From the NCBI RefSeq assembly GCF_030272615.1, contig NC_081411.1, positions 209,953,744 to 210,017,743 on the forward strand: a stretch of 64,000 nucleotides of DNA, read 5' to 3'. The translations under genes were made by a program, and so were the position numbers. A model generated the notes under the pieces. The model was not told where the DNA came from. It made no database searches and saw only the letters and a program-made list of their open reading frames with translations. This document shows, in pieces, positions 12,125 to 22,321 of the stretch; the first letter of the stretch is position 1, and every line of letters begins with the position of its first letter. Source of the DNA: Cryptomeria japonica. Taxonomy: Eukaryota > Streptophyta > Pinopsida > Cupressales > Cupressaceae.

Positions 12125-13147
12125 CAAAGAATAAAGGAGGCAATGGTTCCTAGTACATTGAATAATTATGTTGTGACACTTACTACAATGTGTATGAAGA
12201 TATAAAATTCTACCATTAATATTAAAGAGATAGAGATGCATTCTAAAATGATGGATAGTAGACAATAAGTCAAAGATATTATAGATTATATAAAAAAATA
12301 CTTCTAAGAGGAAAATAATATAAGTATCCATAAGAAGGTAAAAATTTATTTGAAATTTTTCAAAACTAAGAAAATTATCAAAACAAGCATTAGAATAACA
12401 TATTTTGGAGAATCCTAATTAAGAGAAAGATTATTATGTAGAAGGAACCTAATTAACTAGAAGTAAACAAAGATAAAAATGTTGTGAGGTAACCATTGAG
12501 TAAAGAAATGTATATAACTTGGCATAAGATAAAATGGTTAAACACGTGGAAGGATTATATTATTCAATATAAGAAATTAATAAAATATCTATTTTTTTCT
12601 TTCTTAGATTAGTGAGATCTTTCAAGTTGACTCTGATGCAAGTTGATTTTATGTTGTCAACAAGTGATAATGTTTTATGTGTGTACTATTAATATGTCAT
12701 GCCATAATATTCTCATCTAGATATCTTCGATTTACCATCACAGATTCTCTAATGCCATGGATATGGTGTTTAGTCAATGAAACTTCAATTTCCCTTGTTT
12801 CTTAAACATGTTATCAGATAGTAGTAGTAGAACCCATTTTTGGAATGTTTTTAACCTAAAATTCTTATGATGCCATGTTTTCTCCTTCTACCACTCAATT
12901 TTGTGCTTATACATTTTACTTTATCTGTATTTATCCTCCAACAACAAAGCAAGTGTGGTGCATATGTTACATGCTATGAAGTTCAAAGAAACTCTAGCAT
13001 TAATACCATAGGCGAACTAAAAAGATTTGAGCTTAATTTTCCTCTTGTACATGATGTGTTCTATGCCAAAAAAGAATTGTATGTACTTTTACATCCCAAT
13101 CTATCCTGGTTTCCTCAAACATTTTCATTACTGCTTTGTTAATTATT
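12125..13147 (+). repeat. Interspersed repeat R, copy R1 (unit A)
   Basis: Shares long similarity with 17,480-17,830 plus 20,155-20,890, and its left part with 33,815-34,160. Markers: GTGACACTTACTACAATGTG, GAGATGCATTCTAAAATGAT and, further on, TCAAGTTGACTCTGATGCAA. R1 has no LINE-like insertion in the middle, so it shows the empty-site arrangement. Nature unknown; no domain seen. Confidence 0.75.
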
Positions 13148-13152
13148 GTTGG

Positions 13153-13617
13153 TGTAAATAATTATTCATCATGCATATTATTACACCTTACTTAAGTTTA
13201 CTTAAGAAATGCATTTTATAGTAGTTTGGGTATGCGACACTTTGATGTTTGTGCCAAATTGGGATAGTGTGTGTAGGAGAATTTCCACCTTTTATAGTGT
13301 TGATCTTGTTACTACTCTATCATATCTAGTTATTGTTCAGTGATAATTCCACCTTCGGTGGGTGATCTACCTCATGTGGAATATTTTATTGTTTCTCCTA
13401 CCTACCCTTGTTTCTTATTGAGCCACATGTCAGTTTTGTGTTCTCACATATTCATATAGCCTTGCCTATATAAGCGGACTCATCTACATTGAACAACTTG
13501 TAATGATCCATTTGAACAGTATTTTCATCTTGATAGAATATAGTTTATTTCTATCATGTATTTTGTTCTCTCTTATTTTTTCTTTCCATTGCCTCTAGAC
13601 CATGGCAAAATCTCACA
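13153..13617 (+). repeat. 5' LTR of the gag-protease element (unit A)
   Basis: About 465 bp, from TGTAAATAATTATTCATCAT to CTCACA. The start matches the 3' LTR remnant at 16,964 (TGTAAATGATTATTGATCAT), and the end abuts a primer-binding site. It contains a TATA box. Confidence 0.75.
13466..13474 (+). promoter_or_regulatory. TATA box of the LTR
   Basis: CTATATAAG lies about 145 bp before the LTR end. This position fits an LTR promoter with a transcript starting about 30 bp downstream. Conserved in unit B near 46,778. Confidence 0.6.
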
Positions 13618-13630
13618 TGGTATCATATCC
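13618..13630 (+). promoter_or_regulatory. Primer-binding site, initiator tRNA-Met type
   Basis: TGGTATCATATCC directly after the LTR CA end. It resembles the usual TGGTATCAGAGC complement of the initiator tRNA-Met 3' end, with changes after the first eight bases. Deleted in unit B. Confidence 0.7.
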
Positions 13631-14428
13631 ATTAGAGTGTGATTGGTTTGCCAATTGAGAGAAATTTGATGCTATTTGGGGTTGTGTATTTTGGAGCTTT
13701 CTTTTGCAGGTTATTATTAAAGCTTGATGGGTAAAATATGAGGTTACCATTACATTAAGGAGGTCTAAGAAAGTCAATTTTTCCTTTTGTTTCATCAAAA
13801 TCAAACTTCGGAGGCCAAATCTAGAAGCATTTGAAGTTTGAAGCTGCAACGAAATTTTTCCAGAAATTATAATTTGGCAGGCAATTTTCAAATACCGATA
13901 TCTCACTCATTTGGACTCCTTTGTTTGAGATATTTTTTTTGTTTTATGGTAGAAGTTTTTGATCTATACAGTAGAGAAAAAGTTTTTTGGATTTTCGGAT
14001 ACAAGTTTTTTTGAAATTGTGAAATCTCAATTTTTACAACTTTGGAGGCTTTGTTTAGGCTCATATGGACTCCTTTTCAGGTGCTGTTTTTTTTTAAAGT
14101 ACATAATTTTTTGTCTAATTTCATAATATGCCATTTGTTTGCAGTGATTTAAGTAGAAATTGTACTTTCAGTATTTGGTCATTTTTTGGCCTATTTAGTA
14201 CCTGTTATTTTCTTGGATCTTAGTTTAGATCACTAGCAGTATTTGTTGAAATCTCTTATATCTCCTTTTGAGAAGTTGTAAAATTGAAATAAGAAGTCCA
14301 CTTTGTCTTGTTTTTCAAGTGGCCTACTATACACGCACTAAGTATAAAGTGCCAAATCATGATTTTGGGGAGGTTTCTTGATTGGGTAATTTGGGGGGGT
14401 GTCTCTTGTGCTTTTGTGCTCTTGTGTT

Positions 14429-15290
14429 CCTTCCTTTTTGCTGCTATGGGTTCTTCTAAGTTTCCTCTCTTAACTCCTCATAATTATGCTACTTGGAAAA
14501 TTGATGCATGAAGTAAACTTATGGAAAAATGACTAACTCATTATATTGATGGAATTATTGTTGCTCCCACTAATCCTAAGGCTGATCCTGTTGGTCACTT
14601 GGATTGGCTCACTAAAAATATCATGGCAATTGTTACCTTAAGAAAGTATGTATCAAAGGATTTCATTTTTCATATTGAGAAATGTACTCTAATCAAGGAT
14701 GCTTGGCAAAAGTTTCAAGACTTCTATGGTCAAGTTGATGAGATTAGGGGATATCAAATTCATAGTGATCTCATCATATTAGATCCCAAGAACTTTGATA
14801 CTATACAAGATTATGTCACTAAGGGAAAAGAGTTGAGGTCACAACTCAAGGATTGTGGCATTGATAAGAAGGATACTCAATTGATCTTCAATTTGATAGG
14901 CAAGCTTCCACAAGAATCTGCAACATTTATTTCTAGTTTCCAAACCCATAGGATGACAATGGGTTCAAGCTACATAATGCCTACATTTGATCCTTTCACT
15001 AAAATGTTGATGATAGAACAAACTAAGTTGATAAGAATGGGCATTATTAAGACTTGTAAGTCTCAAGCATTAATAGAAAATCAAGGGAACAAAGGAAATC
15101 AAGGAAAGGATAACTCCAACAAGAAGAAATGGCAATGAAAGCCTAAGTAAAAAGAATCACCTTCTCCACAACAAGGAGATTCATCCTCTTTCAAGAAGGA
15201 AAATTCACCAAAGAGGGAGAGACCTAATTGTACCTATTGTAAAAAATTTTGGTCATGAGGAGCATCGTTGCCATTCTAAGTAGATTGATG
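14429..15290 (+). pseudogene. Copia-type gag with zinc knuckle (unit A)
   Basis: Starts near MGSSKFPLLTPHNYATWK (gag N terminus, Trp of the LTP.NYATWK motif). Two stops follow, then the open segment 14,599-15,138: LDWLTKNIMAIVTLRKYVS, LIKDAWQKFQDFYGQ, and the LKDCGI..KDTQLIFNLIGKLP region, typical of UBN2/gag polypeptide. It ends in a Lys-rich tail. At about 15,225-15,285 comes CTYCKKFGHEEHRC, a CCHC zinc knuckle broken by a one-base frameshift between KKF and GHE. Confidence 0.8.
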
Positions 15291-15400
15291 AGCTCACACA
15301 TATCCTTAAAAAGCATAACATTGATTTGCCTAATATCTAAAAGAAGGATGATTCATCAACTTCCACTTCCTCCAATTCAAAAGGAAAAGGGAAAGAATTC

Positions 15401-16735
15401 ATGGATTCTACAAGTGGGAGGACTCACTCTTTTGGGACAAGAAAAGGAAAAGCTCTTTGTGCTACTACAAGCCATTATTTAGGGAGATGGCTTCTAGATT
15501 CAGGGGCTTCTCATCATATGTCATCTTCGCAATCTATGTTCTCTTCATTTGAGCCTTGCACCATGCCATGGATTTTGATGGGCAATAATACATACATGGA
15601 TGTGATTGGGAAAGGAGCTATTGCCATTCGAGATAACTCCTTCAATGATGTCTTGTGCGTGCCCCATTTGGCAAACAATATTCTTTCCATCTATCAAATC
15701 ACACATGGCACAACTAAGAGAATTGCGGAGTTCACACCTGAGTTAGTTTTCATTAGAGACTTCAAGACTAGAGCTATCATTGCGACTGGGATGGTTGATC
15801 ATGCATCTTGGTTATACTCTTTTTCAGATTTTGTTGATGATGATGATGATGATGATTTCACATATGATGATTCTACATATGACGATTACACTTCTTGTGA
15901 TGGTTTAGCTTTTGAGGAGAACTTTGGGTACTTGAGCTTGGGGATTCCCACATGTGACCTCGCTCTTGAGCCTTGTATTTCATCTTGTCCTATTGATATC
16001 ACAAAACCTATTGCACTTGATGATGTGGATAGTGTGATAGTCTTTCCTTCATGTGATTCAGTGCAATAGGATATTTCATGTCTTCGAGCTTCAATTTCAT
16101 TGGATGATTACTTGATAGACATTGCGGGTTTATTTGTGGAGTCCTACATTGCAAATTTGGGAGACATAATTGATGATATTCATCTTCTCTTTGATGAAGA
16201 TGATCCTTATTCGATTGTTGCAAGGGATCACTTTGACCCTCTTATTTATTGTCTACATGATCATTCTTTCAAGGTTGACATGATTGTGGATACTTATGTA
16301 CAATAGTTTAAGGAGGTCTCTTTATGTTTAGAGGAGACATGTGAGTCTTTGGATCATGTTCTACATTCATCTGCACTAGATCTTGGAGTTCATTTTTCAA
16401 TAGTGTGGAGCATTTTACCACCTTTGGAGGGGGTATCTTTCAGCATCGACATGGGGACACTTGAGTAGTTTTTAGAGATTCCATTCATCATGAGATTTTT
16501 TCGTACATCTTCCCTTCATGATTGGGGAGACTTCATGGATAGACCTTTGGTTTTGTTTCTTCTTAAGGGGAGGAATGATGTTCGATGTCCATGGAGTAGT
16601 TTCTTCATACATCATGGAGCTTCTATCATTGGTGCAGATTCTACATTGAGGGGGGGCTTCCTAGCTTCTCTTCTTCTCTCATATGGGGGTGAGTTTTTCC
16701 TGACATGGGGTTTTGTTCCTCACACACTTCTATGA
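15401..16735 (+). pseudogene. Retropepsin followed by acidic domain (unit A)
   Basis: A single frame of about 445 codons. Residues 25-45 hold RWLLDSGASHHMS, the retroviral-type aspartic protease active site. Then comes the NILSIYQIT region and HASWLYSFSDF (GAG-pre-integrase-like). An acidic stretch starts with a run of seven Asp (about 15,838-15,860) and continues with many Asp and Glu and few Lys. Three stops interrupt it (16,067; 16,304; about 16,466), but the frame does not shift. The end is hydrophobic (GGFLASLLLSYGG, FFLTWGFVPHTLL). No integrase HHCC or DDE motif was seen. Confidence 0.7.
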
Positions 16736-16951
16736 GATTTTTGTTGTATATTTTTCATCTCTCTTTTGGGGGAGGATTTTTTCCCAATGAGTTTTTCTCT
16801 CTTACCCTGCTTTGTGAGAGATTTCATTGCATTGGTTTGCATGTATTTGCATTTGTCCATGGGTACCTAACATGACCTCATACCCGAGACCCATCTTGCA
16901 TTTATTAGTTGCATTGTAGACTTAAGTGCATTCCCCTAAGTTGCACATAAG

Positions 16952-16963
16952 CGGGGGAGTTTG
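16952..16963 (+). promoter_or_regulatory. Polypurine tract of the gag-protease element
   Basis: CGGGGGAGTTTG lies immediately before the 3' LTR start. It is the expected plus-strand primer site. In unit B (about 49,002-49,014) a 25-bp loss has moved AAGT directly onto the G run. Confidence 0.7.
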
Positions 16964-17000
16964 TGTAAATGATTATTGATCATGGATATTATTGTTCAAC
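16964..17000 (+). repeat. 3' LTR remnant (unit A)
   Basis: Only the first 37 bp or so match the 5' LTR. The sequence then changes at CAACATTTGGATAG, which is also the left end of the related repeat at 33,303. The LTR was truncated at a rearrangement breakpoint. Confidence 0.75.
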
Positions 17001-17830
17001 ATTTGGATAGACTTAACATCTATAAATTTCCTATTAATCTCAGATAATTCCTCAATAAGGCTATAATTCTATGTTATGTTTGCATGATTGGAATAACTAT
17101 TGAAGGTGAGATGATGGTGGATGACTGCACTGGTAGAGGAGAGATGACATGATCAATTATTTGTGTTGTCATTGATGGCAACTACTGTCAACTAATGTTT
17201 GATGATGTTTACAAATGGTTTTTGATGATTGAATTTTTGGCTGATTGATTTGGTCTACCATAGTTAGAGTTTGACAGTTTGACATGGTTTACCAGCAATA
17301 CTAGAAATTAGGATATTAACTGGTAAAGCAGATAAGTTTTGATGGAATCAGGTGACTGGTGATGTTTCGTGACTTGTGGTTTGAAACATAAGCTTTTATG
17401 ACAGAATTAAATATGTAATCAGAACCACACCCTATGATGGTTATTGAAAGGCATGTTTTGAATTTATGGTGAAGTTTTGTTTTGACACCTACTACAATGT
17501 GTACGAAGATATAAACTACTACCATAAATAGAAAAGAGATAGAGATGCATTCTAAAATTATGGATAGTAGACAGTAGGTCAAACATATTACAAATTATAT
17601 AAAAAATTACTTCTAAGAGGAAAATAATATAAGTATGGATAAGAAGGTAAAAAAAATTTGAAAATTTTTGAAATGTAGAAAATTATTTAAAAAGTAGCGT
17701 TAGAATAACATATTTTGGAGAAGAACCCTAATTTTAGATGAGCCAAAAGATGAACCTAAAAATAGATAATCACTAATATTGAGAGAAAGATTAATATAAA
17801 GAAGGAACCTAATTAACTAGAAAGGTCTAA
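17001..17830 (+). repeat. Interspersed repeat R, copy R2, left part (unit A)
   Basis: Close relative of 33,303-34,163; markers AATTCCTCAATAAGGCTATA and GATTTGGTCTACC. The part from 17,480 also matches R1. No coding sequence seen. Confidence 0.8.
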
Positions 17831-17870
17831 AAGAGAAGTCAGGGTTGCCCACATTGGGTTACACATGGCT

Positions 17871-18170
17871 AAAAGAGAAGGCTTTGAAAAAGTCCAATTG
17901 GAGTCTAAACACTATCAATTGTCTGAATAGATGCATAGATCCTTGCTAGACAATGGCTAATATGACCAAGGATTGTCGGGATATAATAAATGAGCTGGAA
18001 GAATTCAAAATTTTGCATGTATACTAGGAAGGCAACAAAGCGGCGGATCTACTGGCCAATCTGACGGTGGGCTACGTGGTGACTAAATGGTGGAGTAGTA
18101 GGGATTTATTCTCGAAAAACCTATGCGATCTAGCTCGTGATGATTATGCCCACTTAAGTTAATCAATGAT
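17871..18170 (+). pseudogene. LINE RNase H C-terminal fragment
   Basis: Read in two frames: KVQLES, then LNTINCLNR, TKDCRDIINELEEFKILHVY and EGNKAADLLANLTVGYVV. This is the RNase H tail of plant LINEs (LESDS, HVYREGNKAADLLAN). Frameshift near 17,915 and stops. The related fragment at 34,224-34,345 keeps LESDSLNTINCLNG in one frame. Mostly deleted in unit B. Confidence 0.7.
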
Positions 18171-18293
18171 CTTTAATCATGATTTGATGGAGTTGATGGG
18201 GAAACTACTCCTTTTTGTTCTCCCTAACTGAAGATCTACAAACTTTAGTTGTGCCTGGATTTTCCGTCTTATTGTGTGGCTCTTTTTCTACTA

Positions 18294-18449
18294 CTATTTG
18301 GAGTCTTTTCTGATGTGGCCCATTACCTGCAACTATTTGGAGACTTCTCTGGTGTGGCCCATTTTCAGCTACTGCTTGGAGTGTTTTCTAGTGTGGTCCA
18401 TTCCCTGCGCCTGTTCAAAGACTTCTCTAATGTGGCCGATTTTCTATTG
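18294..18449 (+). repeat. 39-bp minisatellite, four units
   Basis: Four head-to-tail 39-bp units, each starting CT(A/G)(T/C)T and containing TTCT(C/G)TAATGTGGCCC-like cores. The period is a multiple of three; in one frame it reads LFGVFSDVAHYLQ, LFGDFSGVAHFQL, LLGVFSSVVHSLR, LFKDFSNVADFLL. Absent from unit B (941-bp deletion). Confidence 0.85.
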
Positions 18450-18531
18450 TTCAGCGTCCTGAAGCATAAAGGGTGGGGACAAGAACAGGAAAGAACCATC
18501 TACTTGTAAGAAATGGAAGAAAAATAAGGAA

Positions 18532-19146
18532 GTGTGCAAGGAAATCGTTGATGGGGGATTTCTCCCCGTCTTGGATAGGCTTCATGGTCGTTCTCCTCTG
18601 CTCATGGAGTCCTTTGTCAATGGGTGGAAGAAAGGGTTACTGAGGGCTTATGGAGGTGAGTATAAGCTTGACAAAACCCTGGTTGTGATGGTCATTGGCC
18701 TAGCAACGTATGGCATAAGGTTCTATAGAGATGGGAAAACTGAGGATAAGGACCTGACTAATTTCTTTCACAAAGACAAGGAGCACTCTAGAGTTACTAA
18801 AATGGCAGATGGAGGCTAAAACAAGAAAGATCTTATGGCTCCTTGGGCAGACATGGTCAAGTTCATCATGAGGTATATTACGCTCGATGGAAGATATGCC
18901 AACATCATTTCCTATCATTTTACCATTTTCAATCATTTTCGACATGGTAAAATCATTTATGTTCCTTTCTATTTGGCCTCTTCTTTAGAAAATAGTCTTA
19001 AAAAGCATATGGAGAATCCAAACAATCCTATTCTCCATGAAGGGCTTATTGTGCTCATCATGAAGTATGCTAAGACCCTTGAAGTTTTGCCATCTCTATC
19101 TATGAAAGGCCAACAGACTAATATTCAGAATGTCTCTGACTCATAA
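18532..19146 (+). pseudogene. Unknown repeat-associated reading frame (unit A)
   Basis: Two adjoining open stretches (18,532-18,819 and 18,835-19,146) read SPLLMESFVNGWKKGLLRAY, VMVIGLATYGIRFYRDGK, then YITLDGRYANIISYHF, NHFRHGKIIYVPFYLASSL and ILHEGLIVLIMKY. The pattern resembles an abundant but unnamed plant ORF family; I cannot give it a function. Unit B keeps only the second half (from 49,974). Confidence 0.5.
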
Positions 19147-19166
19147 ATGGATTTGGAGGATAGTGG

Positions 19167-19959
19167 GTGTGCCATGCTTTTGATGACCCTAATTATAAGC
19201 CTGTGAAAGAAGGGGGGATGATAGTCACCCCTAGGATGTTTAGCAGTAATAATCCCCCCAGATGGGCGGTTAGCAAATATAAATACACCAGCGAAGTTAT
19301 TTCTAAGGCCAATCCCCCTTCTAAAAAGAAGAAGCTTGCAGTTAAGGACTATGGTCCGAAGAATTCATATCAAGAAATTAAAATGGACATTCCCATCAAC
19401 GTCCTGAAAGAAAAACATGGGACGATGGCCAAAGAAGAGAACCATGGGATATAAAGGACTGGTAATCTGATGAACATGGTGATAGAAGCTACCAGAAGCT
19501 AGGAGAGTTGTTGGAAGTTGGTGGAGAGTGAAAATTAGGGTTAAGGAGATTATTGATATCTTCACTACCTCCACTAAGCCCAGCAAATCCGAGAAACTCA
19601 TGATCATGACTCAGAAGCTCTCCTAGGACGTTGAGGTGATGAAATGAAATTGTGAACAAAGAATTAAAAAGATGGAACAATCTATGGAAAAGATAAAGAA
19701 AAACCTCAAGAACCTGGTTGACATAAGCAAAGAAGCCATGAACAACACTATAGAGGGGCTCGAAAAGATAAATGTTGTGGTTGGGGAATACAGATCTTTC
19801 CACAGTGAACCAGACAAAGATCTTGGAGGTAAAGATTTGGCTGTTGGAGACAACAAAACCACTGGTCCTAGTTCCAATACCAGAAGAAGGAGCAGCAACA
19901 AGGGTAACTCCATATTGATTATGGAGGAATTGGAGGAAATCAACAAGATTTCCATCTAG
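19167..19959 (+). pseudogene. Lys-rich and coiled-coil continuation of the unknown ORF (unit A)
   Basis: Open stretches 19,167-19,454 and 19,672-19,959 in related frames. The first is Lys-rich (NPPSKKKKLAVKDYGPKN). The second starts MEQSMEKIKKNLKNLVDISK and looks like a coiled coil with a basic, Ser-rich tail (NTRRRSSNKGNS). It continues the C-terminal part of the preceding ORF, with frameshifts between. Unit B has the same arrangement (50,268-50,555; 50,773-51,060). Confidence 0.45.
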
Positions 19960-20170
19960 AAAAACAAGCAGCTGGTGCACTCTCTTAATTGAGAGTTTTT
20001 CTTTTTGTTTTTGTCTTGTTGTGTACGTCTATGTTGCTTTCGTGGCTATTTTGGGGTTCTCCCTTGTTTTACAGTTGGTTTATGTCTATTTGGCTAATGG
20101 CCAATTTTTGTAAAACTTTTGGTTTCGGGTCCATGTAAAACCCGTTTGTCTATATCATTGAGTAAAGAGA

Positions 20171-20890
20171 GGCAAAAGTGTTGTAAGGTAATCATTGAGT
20201 AAAGAAACATATATATCTTAGCATAAGAAGAAATGGTTAAACACATGGGAGGATTGGATTATTGAATCTAAGAAAGTAATAAAACATCTACTATTTTCTT
20301 TCTTAGTTTTAGTGAGATCTTCCAAGTTGACTCTGATGCAAGCTGATTTTATGTAGTCAAAAAGTGATAATGCTTGATGTGTGTACCATTAATATGTCAT
20401 CCCATAGGATTCTCATTTAGATGTCTTAGATTTACTACCATGGATTTTCTAATGCCATGGATATAGTGTGGCCATAGTCAATGGAACTTCAATTTCCCTT
20501 GTTTCTTAAACATGTTATCAGATATTAGTACTAGAACCCATTTTTTGAATGTTTTTAATTTAAAATTCTTGGCATGCCATGCTTTCTCCTTCTACCACTC
20601 AATTTTGTGCTTATAAATTGTACTTTATCTGTATTAATCTATTTAATATAAATATTCTATCTAGTGTCCCAAAGATTGGTCATGCTCCAACCACAAAGTG
20701 AGTGTGGTGCATATGTTAAGGGCTATGACTGTCAAAGGAACTCTGGCATCAATACCATAGGTGAACTAAAATTATTTGAGCTTACTTTTCCTTTTGTATA
20801 ATGTTCGGTATGCCAAAAAGAATTGTATGTACTTTTACATCCCAATCTATGATGGTTTAATCACACATTTTCATTAATGCTTTGTTAATT
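20171..20890 (+). repeat. Interspersed repeat R, copy R2, right part (unit A)
   Basis: Resumes the R1 match (12,490-13,140) after the LINE-like insertion; markers TCCAAGTTGACTCTGATGCA and GAACTCTGGCATCAATACCA. No gene. Confidence 0.8.
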
Positions 20891-22200
20891 ATCTTTTTCA
20901 TTAATTCAATTACTGCATTAGCTTGTGATTGATAGGGGAAATCATGTTGTGTGCTACCATAAAGTTTGTAGTAATTATTTTATCATCTTGTTTATAGGGC
21001 GTTTTTCTTGACCACTCACTATACTAAAAGGATATTGATACCTTGTAATGATATTATCATATAGGAACCTTGTGACAGTCTTTGTGGTACAATCTTTTGT
21101 GGGTTCTACCTTTGCCCACTTTGTGAGATAAACTACTCCTCTTAGGATTAGTGTTCATTTAGATTACGGTTTAGAGTTTATATAAAATATGATTCAATTA
21201 GGCTTAGTTTTAAAGAAAGGGTTGATTTAAAACTAGGGTAAAATTAAGGTTATAAGAGAAATATGAGTTATGATTAGGGTTGGGATTACAATATGTTTAA
21301 TGTTCAAATAGGTATAGAGCTAGCTTTTAGCTAGGGTTAGGTTTGATATTCTATTACAACTAAAATAGAGTTAGGGTTAGAGTTAACATTAGATCAGGCT
21401 TATAGTTTGGGCTTAATTAAGATTATAGCTAGGGTTAGGATTATAGTTATAAATAGGGTTAATATTAGAGTAAGGGTTATGTTTAGGTCTATGGTGAGCT
21501 TAATCAGGGTTAGGGATAGGGTTCAAGATCAATTAAGCGTAGGTGTAGAGTTTAATTATTGCTATGATTTAAACAAAATTAGGATCAATTAGAATTAAAT
21601 TTTAATTAAATTCAAGGTTAGGGTTAGGATTAAAATTAGGACTAGGATTAATATTACAAATAACCACATTAAGGATATATCGGCTTATTCTATAAATATT
21701 ATTAAATATATATAAGCTAGTATTATTTTTAGGAATGTAAATTTATGAATCATTATTATTTTGTAATACATAAGAATATTTATAGAAAATAATTTATTGC
21801 AATCATTTTTTATTTTGATAAAATTGTTGTCTTAAATAATTTATCTTCACAAGAACCATTTTCTTTTTGCAACATTAAGTAATCATCTCTGCATGGAACA
21901 ATATATTCTTCTATTAGAATTTTTCAATAACTATTATTTTTAAAATTAAGCTAATCAAAAGAACTTTCACATTTAATTTAATTTTCTCACTCTTTCCACG
22001 TATTTAATTCTTAATATAATGTAATCTAATATAATATATATCGAATTGATCCTTTATTGATAAAACAAAAAATTGCATTTATTGTTTCGGTTGAAATTTA
22101 AAATGATAGCACAATCAATTGTGAATTAATTTATTCTTATTAATTTAGTCTCCTAAGAGCATTCCCAAAGGGCGTGGCCGTCGAACCTGGACAACCGTTT
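20891..22200. other. AT-rich DNA upstream of the kelch gene (unit A)
   Basis: Apart from the telomere-like tract it holds A/T-rich DNA without a coding signal. It is very similar to 51,992-53,300 in unit B. Confidence 0.6.
21170..21660 (+). repeat. Degenerate telomere-like tract (unit A)
   Basis: Many scattered copies of TAGGGTT/TTAGGG-like words (for example GTTAGGGTTAG, TCAGGGTTAGGGATAGGG, AAGGTTAGGGTTAGG) within AT-rich DNA. They are too degenerate for a functional telomere and fit an old interstitial or simple-repeat tract. Conserved in unit B (52,255-52,760). Confidence 0.65.
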
Positions 22201-22203
22201 GCA

Positions 22204-22212
22204 TGTATAAAG
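22204..22212 (+). promoter_or_regulatory. Candidate TATA box of the kelch gene (A)
   Basis: TGTATAAAG lies about 115 bp upstream of the ATG at 22,322, in a less AT-rich patch (GGGCGTGGCCGTCGAACC upstream). This fits a core promoter with a 5' UTR of about 80 nt. The identical motif is at 53,304 in unit B. Confidence 0.5.
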
Positions 22213-22321
22213 CAGGGCCGATAGTTTGAACACGCAATGTAATATAATTTATTGAATTTCTGCACAATCTGACTCGGTCTGTAAGAGTAGAGCTTCATAT
22301 CTTATTTAGGAAGATTTGATA

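Larger units (their letters stand above)
13153..17000 (+). mobile_element. Copia-like gag-protease LTR element without integrase/RT (unit A)
   Basis: Order: 5' LTR (13,153-13,617), primer-binding site, leader, gag, zinc knuckle, protease, a long acidic region, polypurine tract, and the first 37 bp or so of a 3' LTR. No integrase, RT or RNase H lies between the protease and the polypurine tract, so the element is non-autonomous, similar in outline to the TR-GAG class. The 3' LTR stops abruptly at about 17,000, where repeat R2 begins. Confidence 0.8.
17831..20170 (+). mobile_element. LINE-like insertion within R2 (unit A)
   Basis: Comparison with R1, which reads straight through, shows about 2.35 kb inserted after CCTAATTAACTAGAA. 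It contains an RNase H tail, a short tandem repeat, two unknown open stretches and a 3' end near TTTGTCTATATCATTGAGTA. It is probably a 5'-truncated plus-strand retroelement. No clean target-site duplication could be fixed because the flanks have diverged. Confidence 0.6.

Noticed and set aside
15838-15860. GAT microsatellite as an independent repeat of note
   Set aside because: It is the poly-Asp codon run at the start of the acidic domain; A has seven Asp and B six. Mentioned with that domain.
19623-19955. Minus-strand ORF with a long Leu run
   Set aside because: It is a shadow of the plus-strand coiled-coil frame (MEQSMEKIKK...). The Leu run is the complement of Glu/Lys-rich codons.
22316-22321. 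TTG at 22,316 as the start of the kelch gene
   Set aside because: The ATG at 22,322 follows two codons later. Non-ATG initiation is unlikely and adds only two residues.
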